A stretch of DNA of 64,000 nucleotides from CAVQBP01 sp964448105. GTDB taxonomy: Bacteria; Bacteroidota; Ignavibacteria; Ignavibacteriales; Ignavibacteriaceae. This document shows positions 35,532 through 44,573 of this stretch, one piece after another (position 1 is the first letter of the stretch; each line of letters opens with the position of its first letter). Under the pieces are notes generated by a model. That model did no database searches. It was not told where the DNA came from and saw nothing but the letters and a program-made list of their open reading frames with translations. The stretch spans positions 1 through 64,000 of the forward strand of contig CAYUVK010000001.1 of NCBI GenBank assembly GCA_964448105.1, written 5' to 3'. The translations under genes were made by a program, and so were the position numbers.

Positions 35532-37019
35532 ATGAACCTAAGTCATTTCGATATTGCTATAGTGATCATTTATCTCACACTAATATTTACTTCGGGTGTA
35601 TTAGTAAAAAAATATATAAAAGGTATTGATGATTATCTTGTAGCAGGACGCTCTATGGGATTCCATCTTGGTTTAATTTCGATGATGTGTAGCGAAATTG
35701 GGATTATTACCTTTGTCTATTATGCCGAATTGGGATTTGATGCAGGGTTTGCAAGCCTAATTGCTGCCATTCCACCAGTTATTGCTCTTATAGTTTTAGG
35801 TAAAACAGGTTGGGTAATAAAACCTCTTCTCGAAATGAAAATAAAAACTATTCCCGAATTCTTTTCAATAAAATTCAATAAGGGCGTTCGTTTATATGTC
35901 GGGATTTTCATGGCTGTAGGAGGTATTCTTAATTTTGGAGTTTTTCCCGGAGTTGAATCAAGGTTCATTAATATTGTTACCGGTATTCCTCCAAATTCGA
36001 TACTCCTAACAATGGTAATACTTTTAACAATTGTTCTTCTGTATACTCTTGTAGGTGGTATGGTTTCAGTACTTATTACTAATTACATTCAATATGCATT
36101 GTTAAGCATTGGAATGATATTAATAACTGTATTTGGTATTATAAAAGTTGATTGGGGTTCAATCTTACAATATGTTTCTTCTAATATGGGTGAAAAGGGG
36201 ATGGATCCTTTTTTCCCAAATGCTTTTGGTGGTGATTTCGGGATAGGCTTTATAATATGGCAAGTACTTGAATGGACAGCGCTTTTAATTGGCTGGCAGG
36301 CAATTTCAATAAGATTATTTTCTTCAAAAGATACTGATACGGGTAAGAAAATTTATAGGTGGTCAGGGCTTATGTTTTTCTCTAGAGCAATACTGCCAAT
36401 ATTTTGGGGAATAATTGCTTTTGCATATTTCGGGCTACATGGGATTAAAGTATCCGGTATTGATTCACTTGGTAATCTTATTGTTGCAATTGTACCGAAT
36501 GGTTTACTTGGATTAATGTTCGCTGCTTTACTTGCCGCATCAATGTCTACTTATTCAAGTTATCTTCTATCATGGAGTTCTGTAGTTTCGCAAGATATTA
36601 TTGGTTCAATCATAAAATTTATTACAGGTAAAGAAACCAGTTCAAAAAGACAATTAGTGATAAGCAGAATAACAATGACCTTTGTAATGATTTTTATTAT
36701 TTGGTTTTCATTGTTTTATGAAATGGGTGGGTATATTTATTTCTATTTGCAGATGACTGGAATGCTATTTATTCCCGGTGTATTAATAAGTGTTGTTCTA
36801 GGTATTTATTGGAAACACTCCAGATCATTGGGTGTTTATCTTTCTATGACCTTTGGTGCAATTCCCCCAGTAACTTATTTATTCTTGCCTCCAAATCTTC
36901 AAAATTCAATGGCTGCAGAATTGGGTTGGGGTGGATTTGTTTTAGCTCTTATAGGAATGATATTAGGTTCGTTAATTCAAAATAAAATTAATCCGAAACT
37001 AATTGAGGAGAAAATATAA
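35532..37019 (+). CDS. Sodium:solute symporter (SSS family)
   Basis: 495 aa with about thirteen transmembrane helices. N-terminal IDDYLVAGRSMGFHLGLISMMCSEIG is the SSS signature, and FAALLAASMSTYSSYLLSWSSVVSQDI matches the conserved segment around TM8. SSS proteins import sugars, sialic acid, or carboxylates with sodium. Position next to glycoside hydrolases suggests it imports the released monosaccharide through the inner membrane. AAGGA precedes the ATG at 8 bases, and a small membrane protein overlaps its stop codon. Confidence 0.88.
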   Translation: MNLSHFDIAIVIIYLTLIFTSGVLVKKYIKGIDDYLVAGRSMGFHLGLISMMCSEIGIITFVYYAELGFDAGFASLIAAIPPVIALIVLGKTGWVIKPLLEMKIKTIPEFFSIKFNKGVRLYVGIFMAVGGILNFGVFPGVESRFINIVTGIPPNSILLTMVILLTIVLLYTLVGGMVSVLITNYIQYALLSIGMILITVFGIIKVDWGSILQYVSSNMGEKGMDPFFPNAFGGDFGIGFIIWQVLEWTALLIGWQAISIRLFSSKDTDTGKKIYRWSGLMFFSRAILPIFWGIIAFAYFGLHGIKVSGIDSLGNLIVAIVPNGLLGLMFAALLAASMSTYSSYLLSWSSVVSQDIIGSIIKFITGKETSSKRQLVISRITMTFVMIFIIWFSLFYEMGGYIYFYLQMTGMLFIPGVLISVVLGIYWKHSRSLGVYLSMTFGAIPPVTYLFLPPNLQNSMAAELGWGGFVLALIGMILGSLIQNKINPKLIEEKI

Positions 37020-37186
37020 TGAGTTTTTGGAAAATATTCTGGTTGATTTCGGTTTTGTTTGCATTGATTTCATTTTTTTACATGTCCGTAAAAGCCTTGT
37101 ATTACGGAATATTTGAATTGAAATATATGTTTAAAACTCTTGATGAAGAACAATTAGATGCTGGTGATGAAGAGAGAAATAAATAA
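37019..37186 (+). CDS. Small single-span membrane protein coupled to the SSS transporter
   Basis: 55 codons whose ATG shares one base with the TAA of the symporter gene (TAATG), with GAGGAGAAAA as SD inside that gene. The N-terminal half is one hydrophobic helix (MSFWKIFWLISVLFALISFFYMSV); the C-terminal part is acidic (FKTLDEEQLDAGDEERNK). Strict coupling and the membrane segment suggest a small accessory subunit of the transporter, as found beside some other SSS carriers. Too short to assign by homology from inspection. Confidence 0.7.
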   Translation: MSFWKIFWLISVLFALISFFYMSVKALYYGIFELKYMFKTLDEEQLDAGDEERNK

Positions 37187-37224
37187 ACATGATTATTTAT
37201 AAATATTGATGTAAAGAAAGGACA

Positions 37225-38274
37225 ATGAGTGACATTGTGAAAATTAATGATGAACATTCAAAATTTTATTCTACGAAAGATTTTGATAAGATAAATAAAA
37301 TTGATATGCATCTCCATATTAATACAAGTGAGCTATGGTTAATGGAGCAAGCTAAAAAAGATAAATTTAAAGTACTTACAATAAATGTTGACTATTCTGA
37401 TTTTCCTCCTGTTGAAGAACAATTAAATATAGCCGCCTCCTTATCTAAGAAATACCCGGATATCCTGGCATTCGCATCCACATTTTACATGGAAGGCTGG
37501 GATGATCCGGGGTGGCAAAAAAAATCAATTAAATATATTGAACAGACAATTCAGATGGGTGCTTGTGCTGTAAAAGTCTGGAAAAATATAGGGATGGATT
37601 TTAGAGATAATGCCGGAAATTTAATAATGATAGATAATCCAAAACTTGATTCAATCTTTAAATATGTAAAGGGACTTAAGGTACCATTAATTGGGCACCT
37701 TGGTGAACCGAAAGATTGCTGGTTACCGACTGATAAAATGATTGTGAATTATTTAAGGGATTATTTTACTCAGCATCCTGAATATCATATGTATGCCCAT
37801 CCTGAATTACCTTCGTATGAAGATCAAATTACTTGCAGGAACACTATGCTTGAAAAAAATATGGACATTGTTTTTGTGGGGGCTCATTTTGCCAGCCTGG
37901 AGTGGAGCGTTGATAGGCTTGCTGAATTTTTAGAAAGATTCCCCTTAGCCGTGGTAGATACCGCAGCTAGGATAGGTGAAATTCAGTATCAGACTATAAA
38001 TAATAGAAGTAAAGTAAGAAACTTTTTTGTTAAGTATCAGGATCGGATAATGTATGCAACCGATACTTTTCAGGAACCGGATATGGATCAGCATATCTTT
38101 AAACAAGATGTTCACAATAAATGGATAAGTGATTGGCAGTTCTTTACAACTGATGATACCATGACGGTATCAGATCTAGATGATTCTTTTGAGGGATTAA
38201 AATTGCCCAAAAAAGTGATAGACAAAATTTATAAAACCAATGCAGAAAAAATTTTCATTAAGGCATGGAAATAA
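37225..38274 (+). CDS. Amidohydrolase-superfamily (PF04909-type) protein
   Basis: 349 aa cytoplasmic TIM-barrel metal enzyme. Metal-site motifs are visible in order: IDMHLHIN, LIGHLGEP, FVGAHFASLEW, and IMYATDTFQ. The PF04909 group includes decarboxylases, hydratases and sugar lactonases such as fuconolactonase; the substrate here is unknown. AAAGGA stands 3-8 bases before the ATG. It follows the symporter pair and precedes the TonB receptor, so it belongs to the block 2 regulon by position. Confidence 0.75.
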   Translation: MSDIVKINDEHSKFYSTKDFDKINKIDMHLHINTSELWLMEQAKKDKFKVLTINVDYSDFPPVEEQLNIAASLSKKYPDILAFASTFYMEGWDDPGWQKKSIKYIEQTIQMGACAVKVWKNIGMDFRDNAGNLIMIDNPKLDSIFKYVKGLKVPLIGHLGEPKDCWLPTDKMIVNYLRDYFTQHPEYHMYAHPELPSYEDQITCRNTMLEKNMDIVFVGAHFASLEWSVDRLAEFLERFPLAVVDTAARIGEIQYQTINNRSKVRNFFVKYQDRIMYATDTFQEPDMDQHIFKQDVHNKWISDWQFFTTDDTMTVSDLDDSFEGLKLPKKVIDKIYKTNAEKIFIKAWK

Positions 38275-38312
38275 TAAAAAAAATAATGACTTACTTATTA
38301 AAGGAGATTAAA

Positions 38313-41234
38313 ATGCGCATAATTACATCTTTTCTAAGTTGTCTACTAATAATAATACTCTTCAATAATATTGTTTTGGCAGCAAACTCTAGTATAGAAG
38401 GGTATGTAAAGGATTCAAAGACAGGGGAATCACTCTTTGGCGCTAATGTTATATTAGTGGGAACAAGTATGGGTAGTGCTACAAATTCTGATGGAAAATA
38501 TGTGATTCAGAATGTACCGCCGGGTTCTTATACCATTCGTGCAACATATATTGGGTACAGAACTCAGAACATGGAAATAGTTGTGAAAGAAAGAGCAAAA
38601 ACAGAACTAGATTTTAATTTGGAATTAGTGGCGATTGAAGGGCAAACTGTGGAAGTTACAGCACAAGCCAGTGGTCAGAGACAAGCGATTAATCAGCAGC
38701 TATCATCCAATCAGATTATCAATGTGGTTTCGGCAGATAAAATTCAGGAACTACCTGATGCAAATGCAGCTGAATCAGTTGGAAGACTTCCCGGAATTAT
38801 AGTTCTTCGAAGCGGAGGAGAAGGGGATGCTGTAGTAATTCGAGGTCTCCAGCCAAAATATAATAAGATTTTAATTGATGGAGTTCAAATGTCTTCTTCT
38901 AATCCTGATGACCGAGGATCAGATTTAAGTACAATCTCATCAAATATGCTTGATGGTATACAAGTTTCAAAGACAATAACAGCCGATATGGATGCCGATG
39001 TAATTGGCGGTACTGTTAACTTTAGTTTAAGAGAAGCAAGAGCCAATACAAGCGCTCTTCCACTTTTTAGTGCCCTTATTCAGGGAAGTTATAATAACCT
39101 ATCAAATGCGTACAACAAATTTAATAACTATAAATATGTTTTAAGTGCTGAAAATAGATACATTAATGATCGTTTAGGAATTTTTGCACAGTTTGACATG
39201 GAAAGAAAAAATTTAACTTCAAACGAATTGGGAGCATCATATACACATGCAGGAATTAGTACTATAGATTATTATACTACTTCACTAGGTCTTTATTTTA
39301 TTCCAAGAGATAGACAGAGATATAACGGGGCATTAGTAATGGACTATAAATTACCTGAGGGGAAAATTAAGTTTTCGAATTTTTTAAGTTCAGGAACGAC
39401 AAATAGCCTGAACAGGTATGAAAATTTAGATATTCTTAATAATCAGCACCTCTGGCAATTATCAAGTTCAGAAAGTACATTGAATATTATTACTAATTCC
39501 ATTGGACTTGAGCAGCAACTTCCTATCTTCCAGATGGATGCGAAATTATCAAATACCTATTCAGAGGTTAAGAATCCAAATGATTGGACAGTTAATTTTC
39601 TTCAAACTGATGCCGGCTTAGGCCAGTTCAACAACGTTGCAAATGTTAACCCTGAAAGCATCCCTAAAGCTGCAAACAATAATTTTGATCAAGCAATAAC
39701 AAATGGTATTGTAACTGGGAATAGTTTTTCAAAAGAACAAGCAATAACTGCATCTCTGGATTTTAAGACAAATTTAAATTTTTCTAATTATATAAATGCA
39801 GATATAAAATTTGGGGGAAAATTCCGCTACCAAACAAGATTATATGAAAATGATTTATTTAATGGGGGTGGTTTACAATTCGGTGATGCAGCGTATATAA
39901 ATGATTTGATTATTAGTTACTTCAATTTACCCGTACCAAGATACCATATATCGCTTCCATATTTTAATGATCCAAATTTCAGTTATGGTAAATTTTTAGA
40001 TGGTAAATATAATATGGTTGGACCATTAAATTATGGCAAGCTATCTGAGTTGATTGATTTAATGAAAGCCCATATTCAGGATATAGTAAACTATCCTGGT
40101 GCTGCTCAAGTTTATGGACATAACAATTTTGAATCGACTTCACACAATTATTCGGGTATTGAGAGGCAGTCAGCATTTTATGTGATGTCTGTTGTTAATA
40201 TTGGTCCGCAAATTACATTGATCCCCGGGGTTAGATATCAGGATCTTCAGACTTCATATAAAGGTATACGTGGTATAGAGAACAAACTCTCATACTTAAA
40301 TTATGTTCATTATGATACCACCGTAACACAAAACCATGGTTATTGGCTACCCAATTTATCTTTAAGGGTCAAACCACTTTCCTGGTTTGATGTTCGTTTA
40401 TCTTATACAAAAACCTTAGCATATCCGGATTTTATTGCTATGATACCAAGAATTGATGTTACTACTGGTAGTATTTCTTGGAATAACTTCCAATTAGTCC
40501 CTCAGCGTTCAACAAACTATGATCTTTATTTGTCTTTCTATAATAATACAATAGGCTTATTTACTGTTGGTGCATTTTTAAAACAGATTGATGATTTAAT
40601 ATATAGTTGGCAGTTCTATAAATCCGGTGCAGATGCCTTACCATATTTTCCTCCAAGTCTGATAACACCATCTACTAATCCTTCTGGAGTTTATGCTATA
40701 AATACGTATGTAAATAATTCAAAACGGATTGATGATTATGGGATGGAATTTGATTGGCAAACACACTTTTGGTATCTACCTGGACCTTTGTCTGGACTAG
40801 TATTTAATATAAATTACACTCACATTTTCTCAAAGGCACAATATCCTTATACATATATTAAATCGGTTAACCGTAGGACCGTCTATGTTGATACAACGTT
40901 TGAGGATAGGCTCTTAGATCAACCTGATGATATTGTTAATATATCACTCGGATTCGATTATAAAGATTTCTCTGTGAGAGTATCTATGCTTTACCAGACT
41001 GATATTTTCACCGGTGTAAATTTCTGGCCTCAATTAAGGTCCCATACTTCGGCATATAGACGTTGGGATTTAGCAGCAAAACAAAAATTACCCTGGTATG
41101 GACTAGAAGTTTTCGGCAATCTTAACAATATCAATGGAGCAAAAGATATTAGTGTAATTCAGGTTGGCGGTGTTCCGCTTTCCGAACAACAGTATGGGCT
41201 AACTGCCGATTTAGGTCTTAGATTGGAATTTTAG
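38313..41234 (+). CDS. TonB-dependent receptor 1
   Basis: 973 aa outer-membrane transporter. The frame is open from 38265, but AAGGAG at 38303-38308 and an immediate signal peptide (MRIITSFLSCLLIIILFNNIVLA) set the start at 38313. A carboxypeptidase-regulatory domain (SIEGYVKDSKTGESLFGANVILVGTS) comes first, then the plug (IQELPDANAAESVGRLPGIIV, VVIRGLQPKYNKILIDGVQM) and a 22-strand barrel that ends in LGLRLEF. No SusD gene follows. It should import oligosaccharides made by the T9SS enzymes encoded downstream. Confidence 0.88.
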   Translation: MRIITSFLSCLLIIILFNNIVLAANSSIEGYVKDSKTGESLFGANVILVGTSMGSATNSDGKYVIQNVPPGSYTIRATYIGYRTQNMEIVVKERAKTELDFNLELVAIEGQTVEVTAQASGQRQAINQQLSSNQIINVVSADKIQELPDANAAESVGRLPGIIVLRSGGEGDAVVIRGLQPKYNKILIDGVQMSSSNPDDRGSDLSTISSNMLDGIQVSKTITADMDADVIGGTVNFSLREARANTSALPLFSALIQGSYNNLSNAYNKFNNYKYVLSAENRYINDRLGIFAQFDMERKNLTSNELGASYTHAGISTIDYYTTSLGLYFIPRDRQRYNGALVMDYKLPEGKIKFSNFLSSGTTNSLNRYENLDILNNQHLWQLSSSESTLNIITNSIGLEQQLPIFQMDAKLSNTYSEVKNPNDWTVNFLQTDAGLGQFNNVANVNPESIPKAANNNFDQAITNGIVTGNSFSKEQAITASLDFKTNLNFSNYINADIKFGGKFRYQTRLYENDLFNGGGLQFGDAAYINDLIISYFNLPVPRYHISLPYFNDPNFSYGKFLDGKYNMVGPLNYGKLSELIDLMKAHIQDIVNYPGAAQVYGHNNFESTSHNYSGIERQSAFYVMSVVNIGPQITLIPGVRYQDLQTSYKGIRGIENKLSYLNYVHYDTTVTQNHGYWLPNLSLRVKPLSWFDVRLSYTKTLAYPDFIAMIPRIDVTTGSISWNNFQLVPQRSTNYDLYLSFYNNTIGLFTVGAFLKQIDDLIYSWQFYKSGADALPYFPPSLITPSTNPSGVYAINTYVNNSKRIDDYGMEFDWQTHFWYLPGPLSGLVFNINYTHIFSKAQYPYTYIKSVNRRTVYVDTTFEDRLLDQPDDIVNISLGFDYKDFSVRVSMLYQTDIFTGVNFWPQLRSHTSAYRRWDLAAKQKLPWYGLEVFGNLNNINGAKDISVIQVGGVPLSEQQYGLTADLGLRLEF

Positions 41235-41451
41235 CTGAATTTAAATAGGCTAAAGTTGGGATTGTGAAATAAACAGAAATGAAATTGAAATTATTTAATA
41301 CAAATAAAACATTAATTGAAATATGGAAAAGAGAGAATTAAAGGAGGTGAAAAATTTCTCTAATATTGTGAGGAAGGAGTGCCTTATATTTTTCGAAAAT
41401 GGAATTACTAAAAAATTTATCTAAAAATCTCTAAATGGAAGGAGACATATT

Positions 41452-43200
41452 ATGAAAAAAATATTCACAGAAATTATTGGTTTTGTGATAATATTTTTAA
41501 TCTCATCCAGCTTTCTACAAGCTGCTGAAACTGATACGCTCAACATTTATGCATCTATTGCAAACTTGGAAACTGTAATTAATAATGATACCACATCTTC
41601 CGGTTTACAAGCTCACAAAGCTTATAAATTAGTCTCATTAGATACAACATATGTATTTCAAGGTCCTGTATCAGTCAAATCTGATTTTACGATTATTGGA
41701 GTTCTAGGTGCTGATGGCAGACCACCATGTGTGCAACCGCAAACTCTTCCAGATGGCTCACTCCCTATCCGTATGTTTTCATTAAATGGAGCCAACACAA
41801 AGGCAGTATTTAAGAATCTTTATCTTACGGGACGTTCAACAGATAATACCGTTGCTAGTGGAATTGATTTCGATAATGGTGCCGGTTCTATAATCCAGGT
41901 AGCAGCTGAAGGTATCAGACTTACCGTAGATAATGTAGTTTTTAGTGATTGGGCTACAAACAATATAGCCTATAGTGCAAACAATGTTTCAATATTTGTT
42001 ACGAACTGCAAATTCAGAAATGCAACTAATTCTGAGGCATGGTACTCCGGTGAGGCATTAAGAAATACAAATAATACGGCTTCCAGTGACTCAATTGTTA
42101 TGAAATATAACACTATGTTTTGCATAGCCTATTCATGTATGACTCCGGTTACAATTAATCCTGCTAAGTATCTCGAATTCAGCCATAACAACGTTATCTA
42201 TACTTTTAAGAATCCATTCTGGATTTATAATATGACTGATGGTAAAATAAACGATAATCTGTTCTATGCTCCATTTTCAGGCGCAAGTTCTAAAACTGAA
42301 CATTTTGGAATGTGGGATCAGTTGAGATCATTAGCTATTACAGGAGTGGTCGATTTCGATACTCTTTTAACTCCAATGGCCAGATGGTTAGATCCGGCAG
42401 ATACTGCAAATCCTAATTTTATGTGGCTGGCTGAGGCAAAAAGAAATATTGAAGTAAAGAATAACGTTTGTTTCTGGCCCCAAGGAGTTACAGATCTTTG
42501 GACAGCATGGAATGATACTGCTCATGTAGATTCTGTCATAACCCCTGTATGGATGAACGATAGAACCTTGGGAATGTTTGCCGATGATGCCCATTGGCCG
42601 GGTTTGGACGCTTCTGGTAATCTTGATGTTGATCCTCAATTTGGAGCTTCAATAAATGATGTATTAAACAATAACACCGGATGTGGCAATGGATTCATCG
42701 ACTATTTTAAAGTTCTTAGAAGTAATGAAGTTGGAACAGTCGCCAGGTACGGATATAAATATGAAACGGTACAAGGAAACTGGATTCCTGAGTGGCCTCT
42801 ACCAGAATCTCAACTTATGCAATACACAAATACAGCATTAAAAAATGCTGGTACAGATGGTAAGGATATAGGTGATCCTGGTTGGTTTACAAGTGGCTAC
42901 ACTGGTGTTCAACAATCTAATTTTCAATTACCTGGAAAATTTTCTCTTGAGAATGCATATCCAAATCCATTTAATCCTTCAACAAATATTAAATTCAGCA
43001 TATCTAAGGCTGGTAATGTAAGTTTGAAAGTTTATAATGTAATGGGTCAATTAGTTAAAACTATAGTTGATAATATTTACAAAAATGAAGGTGAGTATAC
43101 TTATAAAGTTGCAATGGATAAATTCTCAAGCGGTGTCTATTTCTACACTTTGGAACAAGGAAATCAACAGATAACTAAGAAAATGATTCTGTTGAAATAG
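41452..43200 (+). CDS. T9SS-secreted parallel beta-helix protein
   Basis: 582 aa; GGAAGGAG before the ATG; signal peptide to about residue 24 (LQA-AET). Residues about 60-470 look like a right-handed beta-helix: repeated short strands such as FKNLYLTGRSTDNTVASGIDF, LTVDNVVFSDWATNNIAY, IFVTNCKFRNATNS, LEFSHNNVIYTF. This resembles pectate-lyase-like folds, without catalytic residues I can name. The last 85 residues are a T9SS sorting domain (NAYPNPFNPSTNIKFSIS...KKMILLK). Placed between TonB receptor 1 and the Spherulin-4 gene, it may bind or cleave the polymer. Confidence 0.7.
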   Translation: MKKIFTEIIGFVIIFLISSSFLQAAETDTLNIYASIANLETVINNDTTSSGLQAHKAYKLVSLDTTYVFQGPVSVKSDFTIIGVLGADGRPPCVQPQTLPDGSLPIRMFSLNGANTKAVFKNLYLTGRSTDNTVASGIDFDNGAGSIIQVAAEGIRLTVDNVVFSDWATNNIAYSANNVSIFVTNCKFRNATNSEAWYSGEALRNTNNTASSDSIVMKYNTMFCIAYSCMTPVTINPAKYLEFSHNNVIYTFKNPFWIYNMTDGKINDNLFYAPFSGASSKTEHFGMWDQLRSLAITGVVDFDTLLTPMARWLDPADTANPNFMWLAEAKRNIEVKNNVCFWPQGVTDLWTAWNDTAHVDSVITPVWMNDRTLGMFADDAHWPGLDASGNLDVDPQFGASINDVLNNNTGCGNGFIDYFKVLRSNEVGTVARYGYKYETVQGNWIPEWPLPESQLMQYTNTALKNAGTDGKDIGDPGWFTSGYTGVQQSNFQLPGKFSLENAYPNPFNPSTNIKFSISKAGNVSLKVYNVMGQLVKTIVDNIYKNEGEYTYKVAMDKFSSGVYFYTLEQGNQQITKKMILLK

Positions 43201-43233
43201 TAGTAATTGTTTAGAGAAATGTTTAGCAATAAC

Positions 43234-43260
43234 GAGGGAAACGAAATAAACGTTTCCCTC
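43234..43260 (+). terminator. Stem-loop after the beta-helix gene
   Basis: GAGGGAAACG (43234-43243) pairs perfectly with CGTTTCCCTC (43251-43260) around a 7-base loop, 33 bases after the stop. AAATTTT follows. A related copy with the same flanks (AGCAATAACGAG) lies after the next gene at 44485-44510. Confidence 0.6.
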
Positions 43261-43310
43261 AAATTTTGGAAGACAAGTTATTTAACGAATTTTAATAAAG
43301 AGTGAAATCT

Positions 43311-44450
43311 ATGAATAAAATTTTATCATTCAGACTTTTCGTAATGATAACTTTTGTATTAATTCAAATCGCTATTATTTATTCTTCTTCTGATAGCAGA
43401 AAAAATACCATGGACAACGATGCATTACACGGGGATACCCTCAATATGAAAGTTTTAGTCCCCGCGTATTTTGATCCTTCTAGTTCTGGCTATTGGAATG
43501 AATTAGCAGCTCAGGCAGCAAAAATGCCCTATAGGATTTATGCAATAGCGAACAAGGCTAATGGTCCCGGTTCTAAGTATGACACATCATATGCAATAGT
43601 TATTAATAATATGCACTCTAACAGTGGGAAAGTGATAGGGTATGTCTGGACCAACTATGGAGCAATATCTTTGGATAATGTAAAAACGGTTATAGATGCA
43701 TGGTATTCTTTCTACCCCTCAATAGACGGCATTTTCCTCGATGGTCAGGCTTCTCAAACAGGGAAAGAAACTTACTATATTGATCTATACAACTATATTA
43801 AACAAAAGAATACCGCTGCATTAGTAGTATCAAATCCCGGAATAAATACACTTGAAAGCTACCTTGTTTATAATGGACAAAGAGTATCAGATGTAATATG
43901 TATTTTTGAAAATTATGAGGGTTTTGATACTTGGATCCCTGGATCTTGGTGTAAAAAATATACTAGTGATAATTTTTGTGTACTTCCTTACAACACATCA
44001 TCCAGCCAATACATTAATAGAGTAAATAGAGCTGCTTCATTAAATATTGGATGGATCTATTGTACTAATGATAATGGTGCAAACCCATGGGATATTTTAC
44101 CTACTTATTTTGAAGATTTCTGTAATTATTTAAATAATGTTACTGCTGTTAAAAATGATATTAAAGATAACAAAATGGACTTTAATTTAAGCCAAAATTA
44201 TCCAAATCCATTCAATCCAACTACAATTATAAGTTATCAAATACCAATAAATAATGTTGTTAGTTTAAAAATTTATAACATTCAAGGACAGGAAGTAGAA
44301 ACACTAGTGAATAAAGAACAAATTGCTGGTAAATATTCAGTTCCATTTAATTCCTCGATAAAGGGAATGGTACTATCAAGCGGCATTTATTTTTACCAGT
44401 TAAAAGTGGGTGATTATATTCGAACCAGAAAAATGATTTTAATTAAATAG
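43311..44450 (+). CDS. Spherulation-specific family 4 (GH135-like) alpha-1,4-galactosaminidase, T9SS-secreted
   Basis: 379 aa from the ATG at 43311 (AAAGAG 8 bases upstream; a GTG at 43302 is open). After the signal peptide, residues about 45-270 form a small TIM barrel of the Spherulin-4 type: LNMKVLVPAYFDPSSSGYWNEL, YRIYAIANKANGPGSKYD, VIGYVWTNYG, and SIDGIFLDGQAS, whose acidic residues D139/D144 and E200 (VICIFENYEGF) are the likely active site. The founding enzyme of GH135, Sph3 of Aspergillus, hydrolyses galactosaminogalactan. The C-terminus is a T9SS sorting domain (YPNPFNPTTIISYQIP). It is followed by deacetylase and GH114 genes, which supports the same substrate class. Confidence 0.78.
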   Translation: MNKILSFRLFVMITFVLIQIAIIYSSSDSRKNTMDNDALHGDTLNMKVLVPAYFDPSSSGYWNELAAQAAKMPYRIYAIANKANGPGSKYDTSYAIVINNMHSNSGKVIGYVWTNYGAISLDNVKTVIDAWYSFYPSIDGIFLDGQASQTGKETYYIDLYNYIKQKNTAALVVSNPGINTLESYLVYNGQRVSDVICIFENYEGFDTWIPGSWCKKYTSDNFCVLPYNTSSSQYINRVNRAASLNIGWIYCTNDNGANPWDILPTYFEDFCNYLNNVTAVKNDIKDNKMDFNLSQNYPNPFNPTTIISYQIPINNVVSLKIYNIQGQEVETLVNKEQIAGKYSVPFNSSIKGMVLSSGIYFYQLKVGDYIRTRKMILIK

Positions 44451-44484
44451 TATCAAGTGATCAGAGGAAGTTTTAAGCAATAAC

Positions 44485-44510
44485 GAGTGAAACGAAAAAA
44501 TGTTTCCCTC
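44485..44510 (+). terminator. Stem-loop after the Spherulin-4 gene
   Basis: GAGTGAAACG (44485-44494) and TGTTTCCCTC (44501-44510) form an imperfect version of the hairpin at 43234-43260, including the shared flank AGCAATAACGAG. It may weaken rather than stop transcription into the deacetylase gene. Confidence 0.45.
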
Positions 44511-44573
44511 AAATTAAGAGAATCATTTTCAAAATGTAAAAAATAGTAGACTGTCAATTCAAGGGGGACAGTA

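Noticed and set aside
41346..41425. Short GTG-started frame of about 25 codons in the leader of the beta-helix gene
   Set aside because: The AGGAGG overlaps the GTG itself, so spacing is wrong, and no attenuator structure is visible.
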